Source of the DNA: Amycolatopsis vancoresmycina
GTDB taxonomy: Bacteria > Actinomycetota > Actinomycetes > Mycobacteriales > Pseudonocardiaceae
Assembly (NCBI RefSeq): GCF_000716785.1
Contig: NZ_JNYY01000015.1
Location: 62,001-126,000, forward strand
Direction of reading: 5' to 3'
DNA length: 64,000 bases
In this document: positions 37,705 to 45,463 of the stretch, piece after piece
How positions within the stretch are numbered: position 1 is the first letter of the stretch
Layout of the letters: each line of letters begins with the position of its first letter
Notes under the pieces: generated by a model
Told to the model about the DNA's origin: nothing
What the model saw: the letters and a program-made list of their open reading frames with translations, nothing else
Database searches by the model: none
Made by a program: the position numbers and the translations under genes

Positions 37705-39366
37705 ATGGAGATCTCGCGCAGGAGGTTCATCGGCTCGGTGGCCGCGGCGTCGGCCTGGGGAGCGCTTTCTCTCACCGGCGCGCCGGGCGTCGCGAACGCG
37801 GCGAGCCCGCCCGGCGACGTCGTCGGCAAGATCACCGTCGGTTACCAGGGCTGGTTCGCCTGCGCCGGGGACGGCGCCCCGATCAACGGCTGGTGGCACT
37901 GGGGCCAGGACTGGGGCCGGACGCCGTCGCCGGGCAACAACGTGATCAAGGCGTGGCCGGACATGCGCGAGTACACGCGCAGGTACCCAACCGCGTACGG
38001 CAACTTCGGCAGCGGCGAGCCCGCGACCCTGTTCTCGTCGTACGACCAGCAGACCGTCGACACGCACTTCCGGTGGATGGCGGAGAACGGCTGCGACACC
38101 GCCGCGCTGCAGCGCTTCAACCCCAACAGCGCCGAAGGTGCGACCCGCGACGCGATGGCCGCGAAGGTGCGCTTCGGCGCCGAAGCGCACGGCCGGAAGT
38201 TCTACATCATGTACGACGCCACCGGCTGGGCGGCCATGCAGTCCGAGATGAAGGCCGACTGGACGGCGAAGATGTCCGCCCACACCGCCTCCCCGGCATA
38301 TGCCCGGCAGAACGGCAAACCGGTGGTCTGCATCTGGGGTTTCGGCTACAACGACGGCAACCACCCCTGGGACGCGAGCACCTGCCTCGACGTCGTGAAC
38401 TGGTTCAAGGGCCAGGGCTGCTACGTGATCGGCGGCGTCCCGCGGGAATGGCGGACCAGTGACGGCGGTTCCCGCCCCGGGTTCGGCGGCGTTTACCGCG
38501 CTTTCAATATGATCTCACCGTGGATGGTCGGGGCCATCGGCAACGCCGGTGACTCGGACTGGATGTACCAGAACCTCAACGTCCCCGACGTGGCCGACTG
38601 CGCCGCCAACGGCATCGACTACCAGCCGTGCGTGCTGCCCGGCGACGTCTCGGGCCGCCAGCGCGCCCACGGCGACTTCATGTGGCGCCAGTTCTACAAC
38701 ATGATCCGCGCCGGCGCGCAGGGGCTGTACATCTCGATGTTCGACGAATACGGCGAAGGCAACCAGATCGCCAAGACGGCGGAGAACGCGTCGATGACAC
38801 CGGCCGGCTCCGGCCTGCTCGCCCTCGACGAGGACGGCACCGCCTGCTCCGCGGACTACTACCTGCGCCTCACCGCCGACGGCGGCCGGATGCTCAAGGG
38901 GCAGCTCGCCCTGACGGCGGTGCGGCCCACACCGCCGGTCCTGCCGTCCACCGGTTCGACGGATCTGGCCCGCGCCAAGGTCACGGCCGAAAGCAGCCAC
39001 GTCCAGGGCTATGTCTCCGGCAATGCCGTCGACGGAAATCCGGGTACCTACTGGGAAAGCGCGAACAACGCGTTCCCGCAGTGGATCCAGGTCGACCTCG
39101 GCGCGGCGACGACGGTGAGCCGGATCGTGCTGGCCGTGCCGCCCGCTTGGGGCGCGCGGACCCAGACCCTGTCGATCGCCGGCTCGGCCGACGGCAGCAC
39201 GTTCGACACGTTGGTCGCACCGGCCGGGCACACGTTCGACCCGGCAACCGGCAACAGCGTCACGATCACCGCGTCCGCCACCGGCCGGCGGTACCTCCGC
39301 CTCGCCTTCACCGCCAACACGGGCTGGCCCGCCGGGCAGCTGTCCCGGCTGGAGGTCTACGCCTGA
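37705..39366 (+). CDS. Tat-exported GH71/99-like glycoside hydrolase with discoidin (F5/8 C) domain
   Basis: A 553-residue secreted enzyme. A Tat signal (SRRRFIGSVAAASAWG) is followed by a catalytic (beta/alpha)8-like domain. Hallmarks are VGYQGWFACAGDGAPINGWWHWG, MAENGCDTAALQRF and ISMFDEYGEGNQI, the last holding likely acidic residues. The C-terminal 130 residues form a discoidin/CBM32-like module (AVDGNPGTYWESA, WIQVDLGAA, LRLAFTANTGWPAGQLSRLEVY). Relatives act on alpha-mannan or related polysaccharides. The promoter palindrome suggests sugar-responsive repression. Confidence 0.8.
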   Translation: MEISRRRFIGSVAAASAWGALSLTGAPGVANAASPPGDVVGKITVGYQGWFACAGDGAPINGWWHWGQDWGRTPSPGNNVIKAWPDMREYTRRYPTAYGNFGSGEPATLFSSYDQQTVDTHFRWMAENGCDTAALQRFNPNSAEGATRDAMAAKVRFGAEAHGRKFYIMYDATGWAAMQSEMKADWTAKMSAHTASPAYARQNGKPVVCIWGFGYNDGNHPWDASTCLDVVNWFKGQGCYVIGGVPREWRTSDGGSRPGFGGVYRAFNMISPWMVGAIGNAGDSDWMYQNLNVPDVADCAANGIDYQPCVLPGDVSGRQRAHGDFMWRQFYNMIRAGAQGLYISMFDEYGEGNQIAKTAENASMTPAGSGLLALDEDGTACSADYYLRLTADGGRMLKGQLALTAVRPTPPVLPSTGSTDLARAKVTAESSHVQGYVSGNAVDGNPGTYWESANNAFPQWIQVDLGAATTVSRIVLAVPPAWGARTQTLSIAGSADGSTFDTLVAPAGHTFDPATGNSVTITASATGRRYLRLAFTANTGWPAGQLSRLEVYA

Positions 39367-39439
39367 AGCGCGTTGCGCACCGACACTCCCGTGATGATAT
39401 TGGACACCTACAATGGGAGGGGCACGAGAGGAGGCGGCA

Positions 39440-39898
39440 ATGGCTGTCGACGTGCAGTCCGAGATCGTGATCGACCGCCCTCGCGACGAGGTCGCCGAAT
39501 ACGCGATCGATCCGTCCCACGCGCCGGACTGGTACGCCAACATCGAATCCGTGGAATGGGAGACCCCGGCGCCGCTGGGCGTGGGCTCGCGGCTCGCGTT
39601 CGTGGCGCGGTTCCTGGGGCGCCGGCTGGCCTACACCTACGAGATCGTCGAGCTGGTTCCCGGTGAGCGGCTGACGATGCGCACGGCCCAAGGTCCGTTC
39701 CCGATGGAGACGACCTACACCTTCGCCGCACACGGAAACACCGGCACTCACATGACCTTGCGCAACCGGGGAGAACCGAAGGGATTCTCGACGATCAGTG
39801 CGCCGCTGATGACCACGGCGATGCGCCGGGCCAATCGCAAGGACCTGGCAACCCTCAAGGCGCTGCTGGAGCGAGGTCCCTCATCGCCCGCGAGCTGA
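39440..39898 (+). CDS. SRPBCC (START/polyketide cyclase-like) family protein
   Basis: A 152-residue cytoplasmic protein of the helix-grip fold that binds hydrophobic ligands. Typical features are QSEIVIDRPRDEVAEYAIDP, DWYANIESVEW, GSRLAFVARFLGRRLAYTYEI and the long C-terminal helix DLATLKALLE. ATG 39440 was chosen behind GAGGAGGCGGCA; a longer frame from 39413 adds only nine residues across the ribosome site. A TACAAT at 39409 may be its -10. It is monocistronic, followed by the structured leader of the GNAT operon. The ligand is unknown. Confidence 0.85.
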   Translation: MAVDVQSEIVIDRPRDEVAEYAIDPSHAPDWYANIESVEWETPAPLGVGSRLAFVARFLGRRLAYTYEIVELVPGERLTMRTAQGPFPMETTYTFAAHGNTGTHMTLRNRGEPKGFSTISAPLMTTAMRRANRKDLATLKALLERGPSSPAS

Positions 39899-39909
39899 CC
39901 GAACTCCTC

Positions 39910-39996
39910 TGTAACGCCTGACCCCGGTCGAGGCACTGAGTCTGCCGTCACCACTCTTTCGACGGCACAGCGTGCCCGACCACCGGAGGCGTTACA
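39910..39996. repeat. 87-bp dyad (long imperfect hairpin with 10-bp perfect ends)
   Basis: TGTAACGCCT (39910-39919) and AGGCGTTACA (39987-39996) are perfect inverted ends. Inside, GGTCG and GGCAC pair with GTGCC and CGACC, and TGCCGTC pairs with GACGGCA around the loop ACCACTCTTTC. In total about 27 bp can pair. The 3' arm contains the GGAGGCG ribosome site and the first base of the leader ATG. It could be a cis-acting RNA leader or a small MITE-like element. Confidence 0.65.
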
Positions 39997-40043
39997 TGAC
40001 GGAGAACGTGCCCGGCGCCGTCCGTGACCGGCAGAGCGCGTGA
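39996..40043 (+). CDS. 15-residue leader ORF before the GNAT gene
   Basis: ATG 39996, five bases after CCGGAGGCG, encodes MTENVPGAVRDRQSA and ends in TGATG, where the stop overlaps the acetyltransferase ATG at 40043. The acetyltransferase has no ribosome site of its own, so coupling is likely. The leader's own ribosome site lies in the 3' arm of the 87-bp hairpin. This is a prediction from layout only. Confidence 0.5.
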   Translation: MTENVPGAVRDRQSA

Positions 40044-40870
40044 TGCACGAGTGGACCGTGCGGGCGGCGATCCTCGCCGACCTGGCGGGCATCGCCCGGG
40101 TCGCGGGCCTGAGCGGCCTGGGCCGCCACGAAACCGGCGCCGATCCGGACTACGTCCGCCACCTGCTGGCGCACGGACGGCTCGCCGTGGCCGAAGCCGC
40201 GACCGGGGAGATGCTCGGCTACGCCGCCACGATCCCGGTCGGCGACCGCACCATGCTGACGGATGCGTTCGTCGTGCCCGGCAGGCAAGGCGCGGGCGTA
40301 GGCGGTGCGCTGCTGGACGAAGTCCTCGCGCCCGGCGCGCCCCGGATGACGTTCAGCTCCCAGGATCCCCGGGCCATCGCCGCCTACAGCCGACGCGGCC
40401 TCTCGGCCACCTGGCCGCTGCTCTACCTCCGCGGCAACCCCGGGAAACTCGCGACGCCGGCCGGGTGGTCCGTCGAGGCGACCGACCCAGCACGAGCGGC
40501 GCTCACCGAACGGCAGTTGACCGGCACCGATCGCAGCGCCGACTACGAGTACTGGAGCAATCGCCCGGACGGCGCCGCGTTCGTGGTGCGCGCAGCGGAC
40601 GACGTCGTCGCAGCGGGCTGCCTCGGCGGTGGCGGCGATGAATTCGGGCTGACCCATCTGCGCTGCGCACCCGAAGCCGACGCCACCGGCGCCGTCGTCA
40701 CCGCCCTGACATCGGTGCGAAGTCCCGCGCTGGTGTGCCTGCCCGCCACGCACGCCGCTGTTTCCCATCTGCTCGAAGCGGGTTTCGCCATCACCGACTT
40801 CGACCTGTTCATGACCACCGAACCCGCCCCTGCCCCCGGCCACGGCGTGTTTTCGCCGGGCCTGTACTGA
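40043..40870 (+). CDS. GNAT family N-acetyltransferase
   Basis: A 275-residue acetyltransferase. The N-terminal GNAT domain includes RAAILADLAGIARVAG, ATIPVGDRTMLTDAFVVP and the acetyl-CoA loop GRQGAGVGGALLDEVL (residues about 85-100). The C-terminal half resembles a second, degenerate GNAT fold. ATG 40043 overlaps the stop of the 15-codon leader; GTG 40040 is an alternative. The substrate (small amine or protein N-terminus) is unknown. The next GNAT gene follows after nine bases, so both are in one operon. Confidence 0.82.
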   Translation: MHEWTVRAAILADLAGIARVAGLSGLGRHETGADPDYVRHLLAHGRLAVAEAATGEMLGYAATIPVGDRTMLTDAFVVPGRQGAGVGGALLDEVLAPGAPRMTFSSQDPRAIAAYSRRGLSATWPLLYLRGNPGKLATPAGWSVEATDPARAALTERQLTGTDRSADYEYWSNRPDGAAFVVRAADDVVAAGCLGGGGDEFGLTHLRCAPEADATGAVVTALTSVRSPALVCLPATHAAVSHLLEAGFAITDFDLFMTTEPAPAPGHGVFSPGLY

Positions 40871-40879
40871 GGAGCCGTC

Positions 40880-41725
40880 ATCGCTGCCGACCGAGCACCA
40901 CTCTTCTGCGACACCGCACTGGCCGAGCGCATCGAGCGGGCCGAGGCTCAGCTCATCGCCCAGTGCAGCGAAGCCACCCACCGCCGGGCGGACACCGCCG
41001 GTTTCGTCCTGCCGATCGCGGGCGGCGTGGCGAGCTTCGCCGAGACCGGTTCACCCTGCAACAAAGTCGCCGGCCTCGGCTTCGGCGGTGTCCCGACCGA
41101 GAGCGAACTCGGCGAGATCGAACAGGCCTTCGCCGCCTTCGACGCGCCCACGCAGATCGAACTCGCCCACGTCGCCGACCCCGCGATCGGCACCCTGCTC
41201 ACCGGCCGCGGCTACCGGCTCGAATCGTTCGAGAACGTCCTCGGCCTCGCCCTCGACGACCGGCATCAGCGCGTCGCGCCACCCGGAATCGAAATCCGGC
41301 CCAGCGGCGACGACGAGTTCGAAACCTGGCTCGAAATCATGGCCGACGCCGTCGCCCGGCCCGACACCCAAGGCGTGCCCTGGCACGAGGAATTCCCGCG
41401 CGAGGTCTACCTGAACGCCGAACGCGACTTCGCCACCGCCGGGGTGACCCGCTACGCGGCCCTGCGCAACGGCGTCCTCGCCGGTGGCGCCGGCCTCCGC
41501 GTCGCAGACGGCATCGCGCAGTTCGCCGGCGCGGCGACCACCCCGGCACATCGCCGCCAGGGCATCCAGTCCGCGCTGCTCTCGGCCCGGCTCGCCGATG
41601 CCGCGGCAACGGGGTGCGACGTCGCGGTCATCACGACCCAGCCCGGGTCGAAGTCCCAGCAGAACGCCCAACGCCGGGGCTTCGACCTCCTCTACGCCCG
41701 CGCGATCCTGGTGAAGCAGCCCTGA
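40880..41725 (+). CDS. GNAT family N-acetyltransferase with a non-standard start
   Basis: The acetyltransferase domain is clear: TRYAALRNGVLAGGAGLRVA, then the CoA loop AATTPAHRRQGIQSALLSAR and GFDLLYARAIL. Protein-like sequence continues upstream of the first ordinary start (GTG 41027): TALAERIERAEAQLIAQCSE and ADTAGFVLPIAGG, which I recognise as the usual N-terminus of this family. The only codon suitably placed behind a ribosome site (TGAGGAG, 5 bp) is ATC 40880, giving 281 residues. If ATC is not used, the protein starts at 41027 and loses 49 residues, or the gene has a start-codon mutation. Confidence 0.75.
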   Translation: MAADRAPLFCDTALAERIERAEAQLIAQCSEATHRRADTAGFVLPIAGGVASFAETGSPCNKVAGLGFGGVPTESELGEIEQAFAAFDAPTQIELAHVADPAIGTLLTGRGYRLESFENVLGLALDDRHQRVAPPGIEIRPSGDDEFETWLEIMADAVARPDTQGVPWHEEFPREVYLNAERDFATAGVTRYAALRNGVLAGGAGLRVADGIAQFAGAATTPAHRRQGIQSALLSARLADAAATGCDVAVITTQPGSKSQQNAQRRGFDLLYARAILVKQP

Positions 41726-41749
41726 CGAGGATGCCCCGCCGGAGCGTCG

Positions 41750-42256
41750 TCAGCAGATCGCGACGACGCTGTTCCACCAGGTCCACACACCCGGTGAGGT
41801 CTGGAGAATGATGTGCCAGAACCGGAACGTGCTCGGCACCGGGTAGTTGCGGTAGTAGGTGCTGGTCTGGCCGACGAAGTCGTACGACGCGATCTTCCCG
41901 TTGACGACCGCGGCGAACGTGCCGGGCGCGGTGCACTGGTCCTGGCCGTACTGTTCCGTCGCCGTGATGGTCACCGGACCGGGGTTGATGATGATCGGGT
42001 CGTAGGGGCAGATCGTCCGGTCGGCGGACGTGAAGTACCCACGAGAGCCGACGCCTTCGGAGTGGAGGTAGTACTCGACGGTGTGGGTGCCGTAGACGTG
42101 GGTGCCGACGAACATGTGGGTCCGGTACGGCGGGACGGTCTCGCTCCAGCTGAGCCGGTCGCAGATGTTGATCGTGGACGTGGCGGCCGCCGGGGTGGCC
42201 CCGAGCAGCGCGCCGAGTGTGACGAGCACGACGAGGATGCCGATTCCGCGTTTCAT
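41750..42256 (-). CDS. small secreted protein of unknown function
   Basis: A 168-residue exported protein. The Sec signal peptide is KRGIGILVVLVTLGALLGATPAAA with cleavage near residue 26. The mature part is rich in Tyr, Thr and aromatic residues and contains four cysteines (INICDR, TICPYD, DQCTAP, VVAIC at the C-terminus) that could form two disulphides. I do not recognise the family. ATG 42256 was chosen because it begins the signal peptide. It stands alone, convergent with the GNAT gene and downstream of the small ORF and aquaporin. Confidence 0.72.
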   Translation of the reverse strand: MKRGIGILVVLVTLGALLGATPAAATSTINICDRLSWSETVPPYRTHMFVGTHVYGTHTVEYYLHSEGVGSRGYFTSADRTICPYDPIIINPGPVTITATEQYGQDQCTAPGTFAAVVNGKIASYDFVGQTSTYYRNYPVPSTFRFWHIILQTSPGVWTWWNSVVAIC

Positions 42257-42315
42257 GACGTTTCCTGGGGGAGTCGGTGAAGAGCCCGATGAAATCGCGC
42301 GGCCGCTGTCCTCAT

Positions 42316-42504
42316 TCATAGGGGGTGGGTGCCCGGTCGCGCTACCGCCGTGCGGCGGATCTTCGGTCGCTCGACGGAGAAGGTGACGGACACGCCTTCG
42401 ATCAGCCAGCCTTGGGCCGCGGCCTGGCAGGTGCGTGCGCAATTCAGATGAGCTTCGAGGTACGCCCACAAAGGCTCAGGTTCGGGCGGAAGGTTGTCAG
42501 TCAT
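42316..42504 (-). CDS. small hypothetical protein
   Basis: A 62-residue ORF starting six bases after the aquaporin stop on the same strand. The sequence PLWAYLEAHLNCARTCQAAAQGWLIEGV is a plausible amphipathic helix with a CxxxC pair, vaguely like four-helix copper-binding proteins (DUF326) but too short to be one. The tail PKIRRTAVARPGTHPL is basic. No clear ribosome site precedes it, so it may depend on coupling to the aquaporin gene. It may be real or a fragment. Confidence 0.45.
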   Translation of the reverse strand: MTDNLPPEPEPLWAYLEAHLNCARTCQAAAQGWLIEGVSVTFSVERPKIRRTAVARPGTHPL

Positions 42505-42510
42505 GGCGTG

Positions 42511-43236
42511 TCATACCTGTTTCGCGGTCACGGCTTTCGCCGGTGCACGACGTGTCACGAAGTCGTGCAGGAACGCTGCGACCAGGCCGCCCGCGAGGGG
42601 CGCGGCGAGGTATACGACCAGCTGCGACCAGGGCACGCTCCGGCCCGTCAGAAACAGCACGACATCCGGGCCGACGGTGCGGGCCAGGTTCACCGATGCG
42701 CCGGTGAGCGGTCCGAACACCATGATCTGGGCGGCCAGCGCCAAGCCGATGCCGAGCCCGTGCACGCCGCGTGGGGCGTCCGGCGAGACGGCCAGCGCGA
42801 ACACGGCGGTGACCAAGATGAAGGCCCCCAAGGCTTCCGCGAGCATGGCCTGTCCTAATGAGACACTCGGTCCGAAGGTCGTCGCGCCGAGGCCCGCGTC
42901 GAGTGCCGTGCCCGTATACGCCGCATAGACCAGTACCGCGGCGAGGATTCCGCCGAGAAGCTGAGCCACCAGGTATCCCGGAACCTCGCGCCAGGCAAAC
43001 CTGCCGCGCGCGGCCAGGGCGACGGTGACGGTCGGATTGAAGTGGCCGCCGGATGTCGCGCCGAAGGCGTAGATGGCCACGGCGAGCGCGAGACCGTGCG
43101 CCAGCGCGACGATCAGCAGCCCACCGCCGCCGGCCGAGGCGGCTTTGACCGCCACGGCTGCGCCGATACCGAATGTGCACAAGATTGCGGTGCCTGCCAG
43201 TTCTGCGATCAGCCGGCGAACCAGTGCGACGTGCAC
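42511..43236 (-). CDS. MIP family channel (aquaporin-like) with altered NPA motifs
   Basis: A 241-residue membrane channel with six hydrophobic segments. The N-terminal AELAGTAILCTFGIGAAV and the two half-helix loops are typical of aquaporins/glycerol facilitators. The motifs deviate: the first is GGHFNPTVTVA (NPT) and the second is TGASVNLARTVGP (NLA). The arginine after the second motif, the selectivity-filter Arg, is kept. Altered NPA boxes occur in divergent MIPs and may change selectivity. It is the upstream gene of a possible operon with the 62-residue ORF. Confidence 0.88.
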   Translation of the reverse strand: MHVALVRRLIAELAGTAILCTFGIGAAVAVKAASAGGGGLLIVALAHGLALAVAIYAFGATSGGHFNPTVTVALAARGRFAWREVPGYLVAQLLGGILAAVLVYAAYTGTALDAGLGATTFGPSVSLGQAMLAEALGAFILVTAVFALAVSPDAPRGVHGLGIGLALAAQIMVFGPLTGASVNLARTVGPDVVLFLTGRSVPWSQLVVYLAAPLAGGLVAAFLHDFVTRRAPAKAVTAKQV

Positions 43237-43575
43237 GGTGACGAGTCCTCTCCTACCGGGGCAGCGACGTGGCCCAATGGACGTGCTGGCGTCTCCAACC
43301 TGCCGCGAGCCGACGTCGCGGCATACCGCCGAACCCAGTGAAGAGTCTTACGGATCCCTTACGCGACAACGTCGCTCACTCGGCGGCACCATTTTTCGCG
43401 CCGTCGTGCGAGCTGTCGAATCCCGCCGTGGCCGGCTCGGTGGCGATGGCGCGCCCGATGCCCGAGACCGCTCCGGTGACCAGGGTGCGGGCCGTAACGG
43501 CGGCGGAGCCGGCCCGGGGCGCCGGTCGTACTTCCGGGCGATCCGGGCCGGCCGGTCGTTTCGTACCATCAGCGG
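43237..43575. other. 339-bp intergenic region
   Basis: This gap between the divergent aquaporin and histidine kinase genes holds no complete gene. It contains an SDR N-terminal remnant on the minus strand (43376-43498) and a modestly AT-richer segment (AAGAGTCTTACGGATCCCTTACG near 43340) that could carry promoter elements. No clear palindrome was seen. Confidence 0.5.
43376..43498 (-). pseudogene. SDR N-terminal remnant
   Basis: In one frame the minus strand reads TARTLVTGAVSGIGRAIA, an unmistakable NAD(P)-binding start of a short-chain dehydrogenase (TGxxSGIG). It then departs from the family within about ten residues and stops at TGA 43376-43378. There is no start codon in front (GTT-ACG) and no Ser-Tyr-Lys region anywhere nearby, so this is a decayed fragment of a lost gene. 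Confidence 0.7.
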
Positions 43576-44700
43576 GTGAACGCCGTGCTCCGCTCGCTGT
43601 GGGACGAACCCCGGCCGCCCGATCCGCCGTCGCGGGTGTGGCGCGACTGGGCGCTGCTGGGTGTGCTCGGGACGGCGGTGCTGCTCGAAGGCCTGTTCCG
43701 GCCGGACATGCCGTGGCGGGTCCTGTCCGTGGTCGTCGCCGCCGCGCTGGTGCCGGCCCTGCTGTGGCGCCGGACCAGGCCGTTGCCGGTGTTCCTGGTC
43801 GCCTCCGGCACCACGGCCGTGGTCACGCTGCTGACCGGCGGGGCCGCCCCGTCGGCGTACGCGACGGCCGGGCTGCTGCTCCTGCCGTACGCGCTGGCGC
43901 GGTGGGGCTCCGGGCGCGAGATCGTGCTCGGGCTGGGGACCGTGCTGCCCGAGACCGCCCTGCCGGTCGCGCTCGGGCAGAAGAGCGTTGCCGACGCGGC
44001 GGGCGGGCTGGTCGTGCTGTTCGCGACCGTCGCGCTGGCCGCCGCGTTCCGGTACCGGGCACGGGCGCGGCTGCGGGAACTGGACCAGGCCAAGCTGCTC
44101 GAGCGGGAACGGCTGGCGCGCGACCTGCACGACACGGTCGCCCACCACGTCTCGGCGATGGCGATCCGCGCCCAGGCCGGCCTCGCGATGATGCCGTCGC
44201 AGCCGGACGCCGCGGCCGAAGCGCTGCAGCTGATCGAAGCCGAAGCCGCGCGCGCCCTCGACGAGATGCGCACCATGGTCCGCGTCCTGCGCCGCGACGA
44301 GCCGGCCGACCTCGCCCCGAACCCGCGGATCGCCGACCTGGAGAACCTCGCCAGCCGGGCCCGGCCGTCCGTCGACGTGACGGTCACCGGCGACCTCGGC
44401 GACCTGCCACCGTCGATCGGCAGCGCGATCTACCGCCTCGCCCAGGAATCGGTCACGAACGCCCGGCGCCACGCCCGGCACGTCACCCGGATCGAGGTCC
44501 GGGTCACGGCCGACGACACGGCGGTGCGGCTGCGCGTGAGCGACGACGGGGACCCCGGCCACCCGGGCTCGCCCGGCTACGGGCTCGCCGGGATGATCGA
44601 GCGGGCGGGCCTGCTCGGCGGGACCTGCGAAGCGGGCCCGAACCCGGGGCGCGGCTGGACCGTCACCGCCGTCCTGCCCCGCGGCGGGGCGGCGGCATGA
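43576..44700 (+). CDS. NarL-type two-component sensor histidine kinase
   Basis: A 374-residue membrane kinase. Four to five hydrophobic segments (residues about 20-155) are followed by a HisKA_3 dimerisation domain with phospho-acceptor His185 in LARDLHDTVAHHVSAMAI and a HATPase with LAQESVTNARRHA, VSDDGDPG and GYGLAGMIERAGLLGG. It starts at GTG 43576 and overlaps the response regulator by ATGA. There is no extracellular sensor loop of note, so the signal is probably membrane-derived. Targets are unknown; the adjacent DUF2306 gene is a candidate. Confidence 0.93.
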   Translation: MNAVLRSLWDEPRPPDPPSRVWRDWALLGVLGTAVLLEGLFRPDMPWRVLSVVVAAALVPALLWRRTRPLPVFLVASGTTAVVTLLTGGAAPSAYATAGLLLLPYALARWGSGREIVLGLGTVLPETALPVALGQKSVADAAGGLVVLFATVALAAAFRYRARARLRELDQAKLLERERLARDLHDTVAHHVSAMAIRAQAGLAMMPSQPDAAAEALQLIEAEAARALDEMRTMVRVLRRDEPADLAPNPRIADLENLASRARPSVDVTVTGDLGDLPPSIGSAIYRLAQESVTNARRHARHVTRIEVRVTADDTAVRLRVSDDGDPGHPGSPGYGLAGMIERAGLLGGTCEAGPNPGRGWTVTAVLPRGGAAA

Positions 44701-45371
44701 CCATCCGCGTGCTCGTCGCCGACGACCAGGAGATCGTCCGCACCGGCCTGACGATGCTGCTCGGCGTCCAGCCGGACATCGAGGTCGTCGGCGAGGCCGC
44801 CGACGGGGAGGCGGCCGTCGAGCTGGCGCGGCGCCTGCACCCGGACGTGTGCCTGTTCGACATCCGCATGCCCGGCACCGACGGCATCGAGGCCACCCGC
44901 CGCCTGGCCGGCCCCGGCGTCGAGGACCCGATGGCCGTCGTCGTCATCACCACGTTCGACCTCGACGAGTACGTCTACGCGGCGCTGCGGGCGGGAGCAC
45001 GGGGGTTCCTGCTCAAGAACGCGGGCACGCAGCTGCTCGCCCAAGCCGTCCACGCCGCCGCGACCGGCGACGCCCTGATCGCGCCCAGCGTCACCGCGCG
45101 GCTGCTCGACGCCTTCGCGGGGACCGGGGTGCCGAACCAGCCCGTCGAACCCCTCACCGACCGTGAAGAGCAGGTCCTGCTCAGCGTGGCGCGCGGGCGC
45201 ACCAACCGCGAGATCACCGAGGAGCTCTACATCACGCTGAGCACGGTCAAGACCCACATCGCGAGCCTGATGGCGAAGCTCGGCGCCCGCAACCGCGTCG
45301 AGATCGCCATCTGGGCCTACGAAACCCGCCGCATCGGCGGCGCGGCACCCCCGCCACGCCGAAAGTACTAG
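44697..45371 (+). CDS. NarL/LuxR family response regulator
   Basis: A 224-residue regulator. The receiver domain has VLVADDQEIVRTGL, phospho-acceptor Asp55 in VCLFDIRMPG, Thr in VVITTFDLDEYV and Lys in GFLLKNAG. The C-terminal LuxR HTH reads LTDREEQVLLSVARGRTNREITEELYITLSTVKTHI. ATG 44697 overlaps the kinase stop, so the pair is translationally coupled and surely cognate. A hairpin follows 15 bp after the stop. Confidence 0.94.
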   Translation: MTIRVLVADDQEIVRTGLTMLLGVQPDIEVVGEAADGEAAVELARRLHPDVCLFDIRMPGTDGIEATRRLAGPGVEDPMAVVVITTFDLDEYVYAALRAGARGFLLKNAGTQLLAQAVHAAATGDALIAPSVTARLLDAFAGTGVPNQPVEPLTDREEQVLLSVARGRTNREITEELYITLSTVKTHIASLMAKLGARNRVEIAIWAYETRRIGGAAPPPRRKY

Positions 45372-45386
45372 AGCCGGGCCGTACTT

Positions 45387-45410
45387 GAGGCCGGTCGAGG
45401 TCCGGCCCTC
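45387..45410 (+). terminator. hairpin after the two-component operon
   Basis: GAGGCCGG (45387-45394) pairs with CCGGCCCTC (45402-45410) with one bulged base and a seven-base loop, shortly after the response-regulator stop. It has no T-run, as is usual in this genome type. Confidence 0.5.
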
Positions 45411-45463
45411 GGACCGATGAACCGCGGGCCGTCGGCGGTCATGCTGGGCGAAGCCGTCCACAC

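Noticed and set aside
41722..41753. CTGACGA/TCGTCAG inverted repeat between the second GNAT gene and the secreted-protein gene
   Set aside because: Only seven pairs around an 18-base loop, and it overlaps both stop regions; too weak to call a terminator.
43348..44562. 404-codon minus-strand frame over the histidine kinase
   Set aside because: Antisense shadow of a clear kinase gene; composition dominated by Arg, Gly and Pro with no motif.
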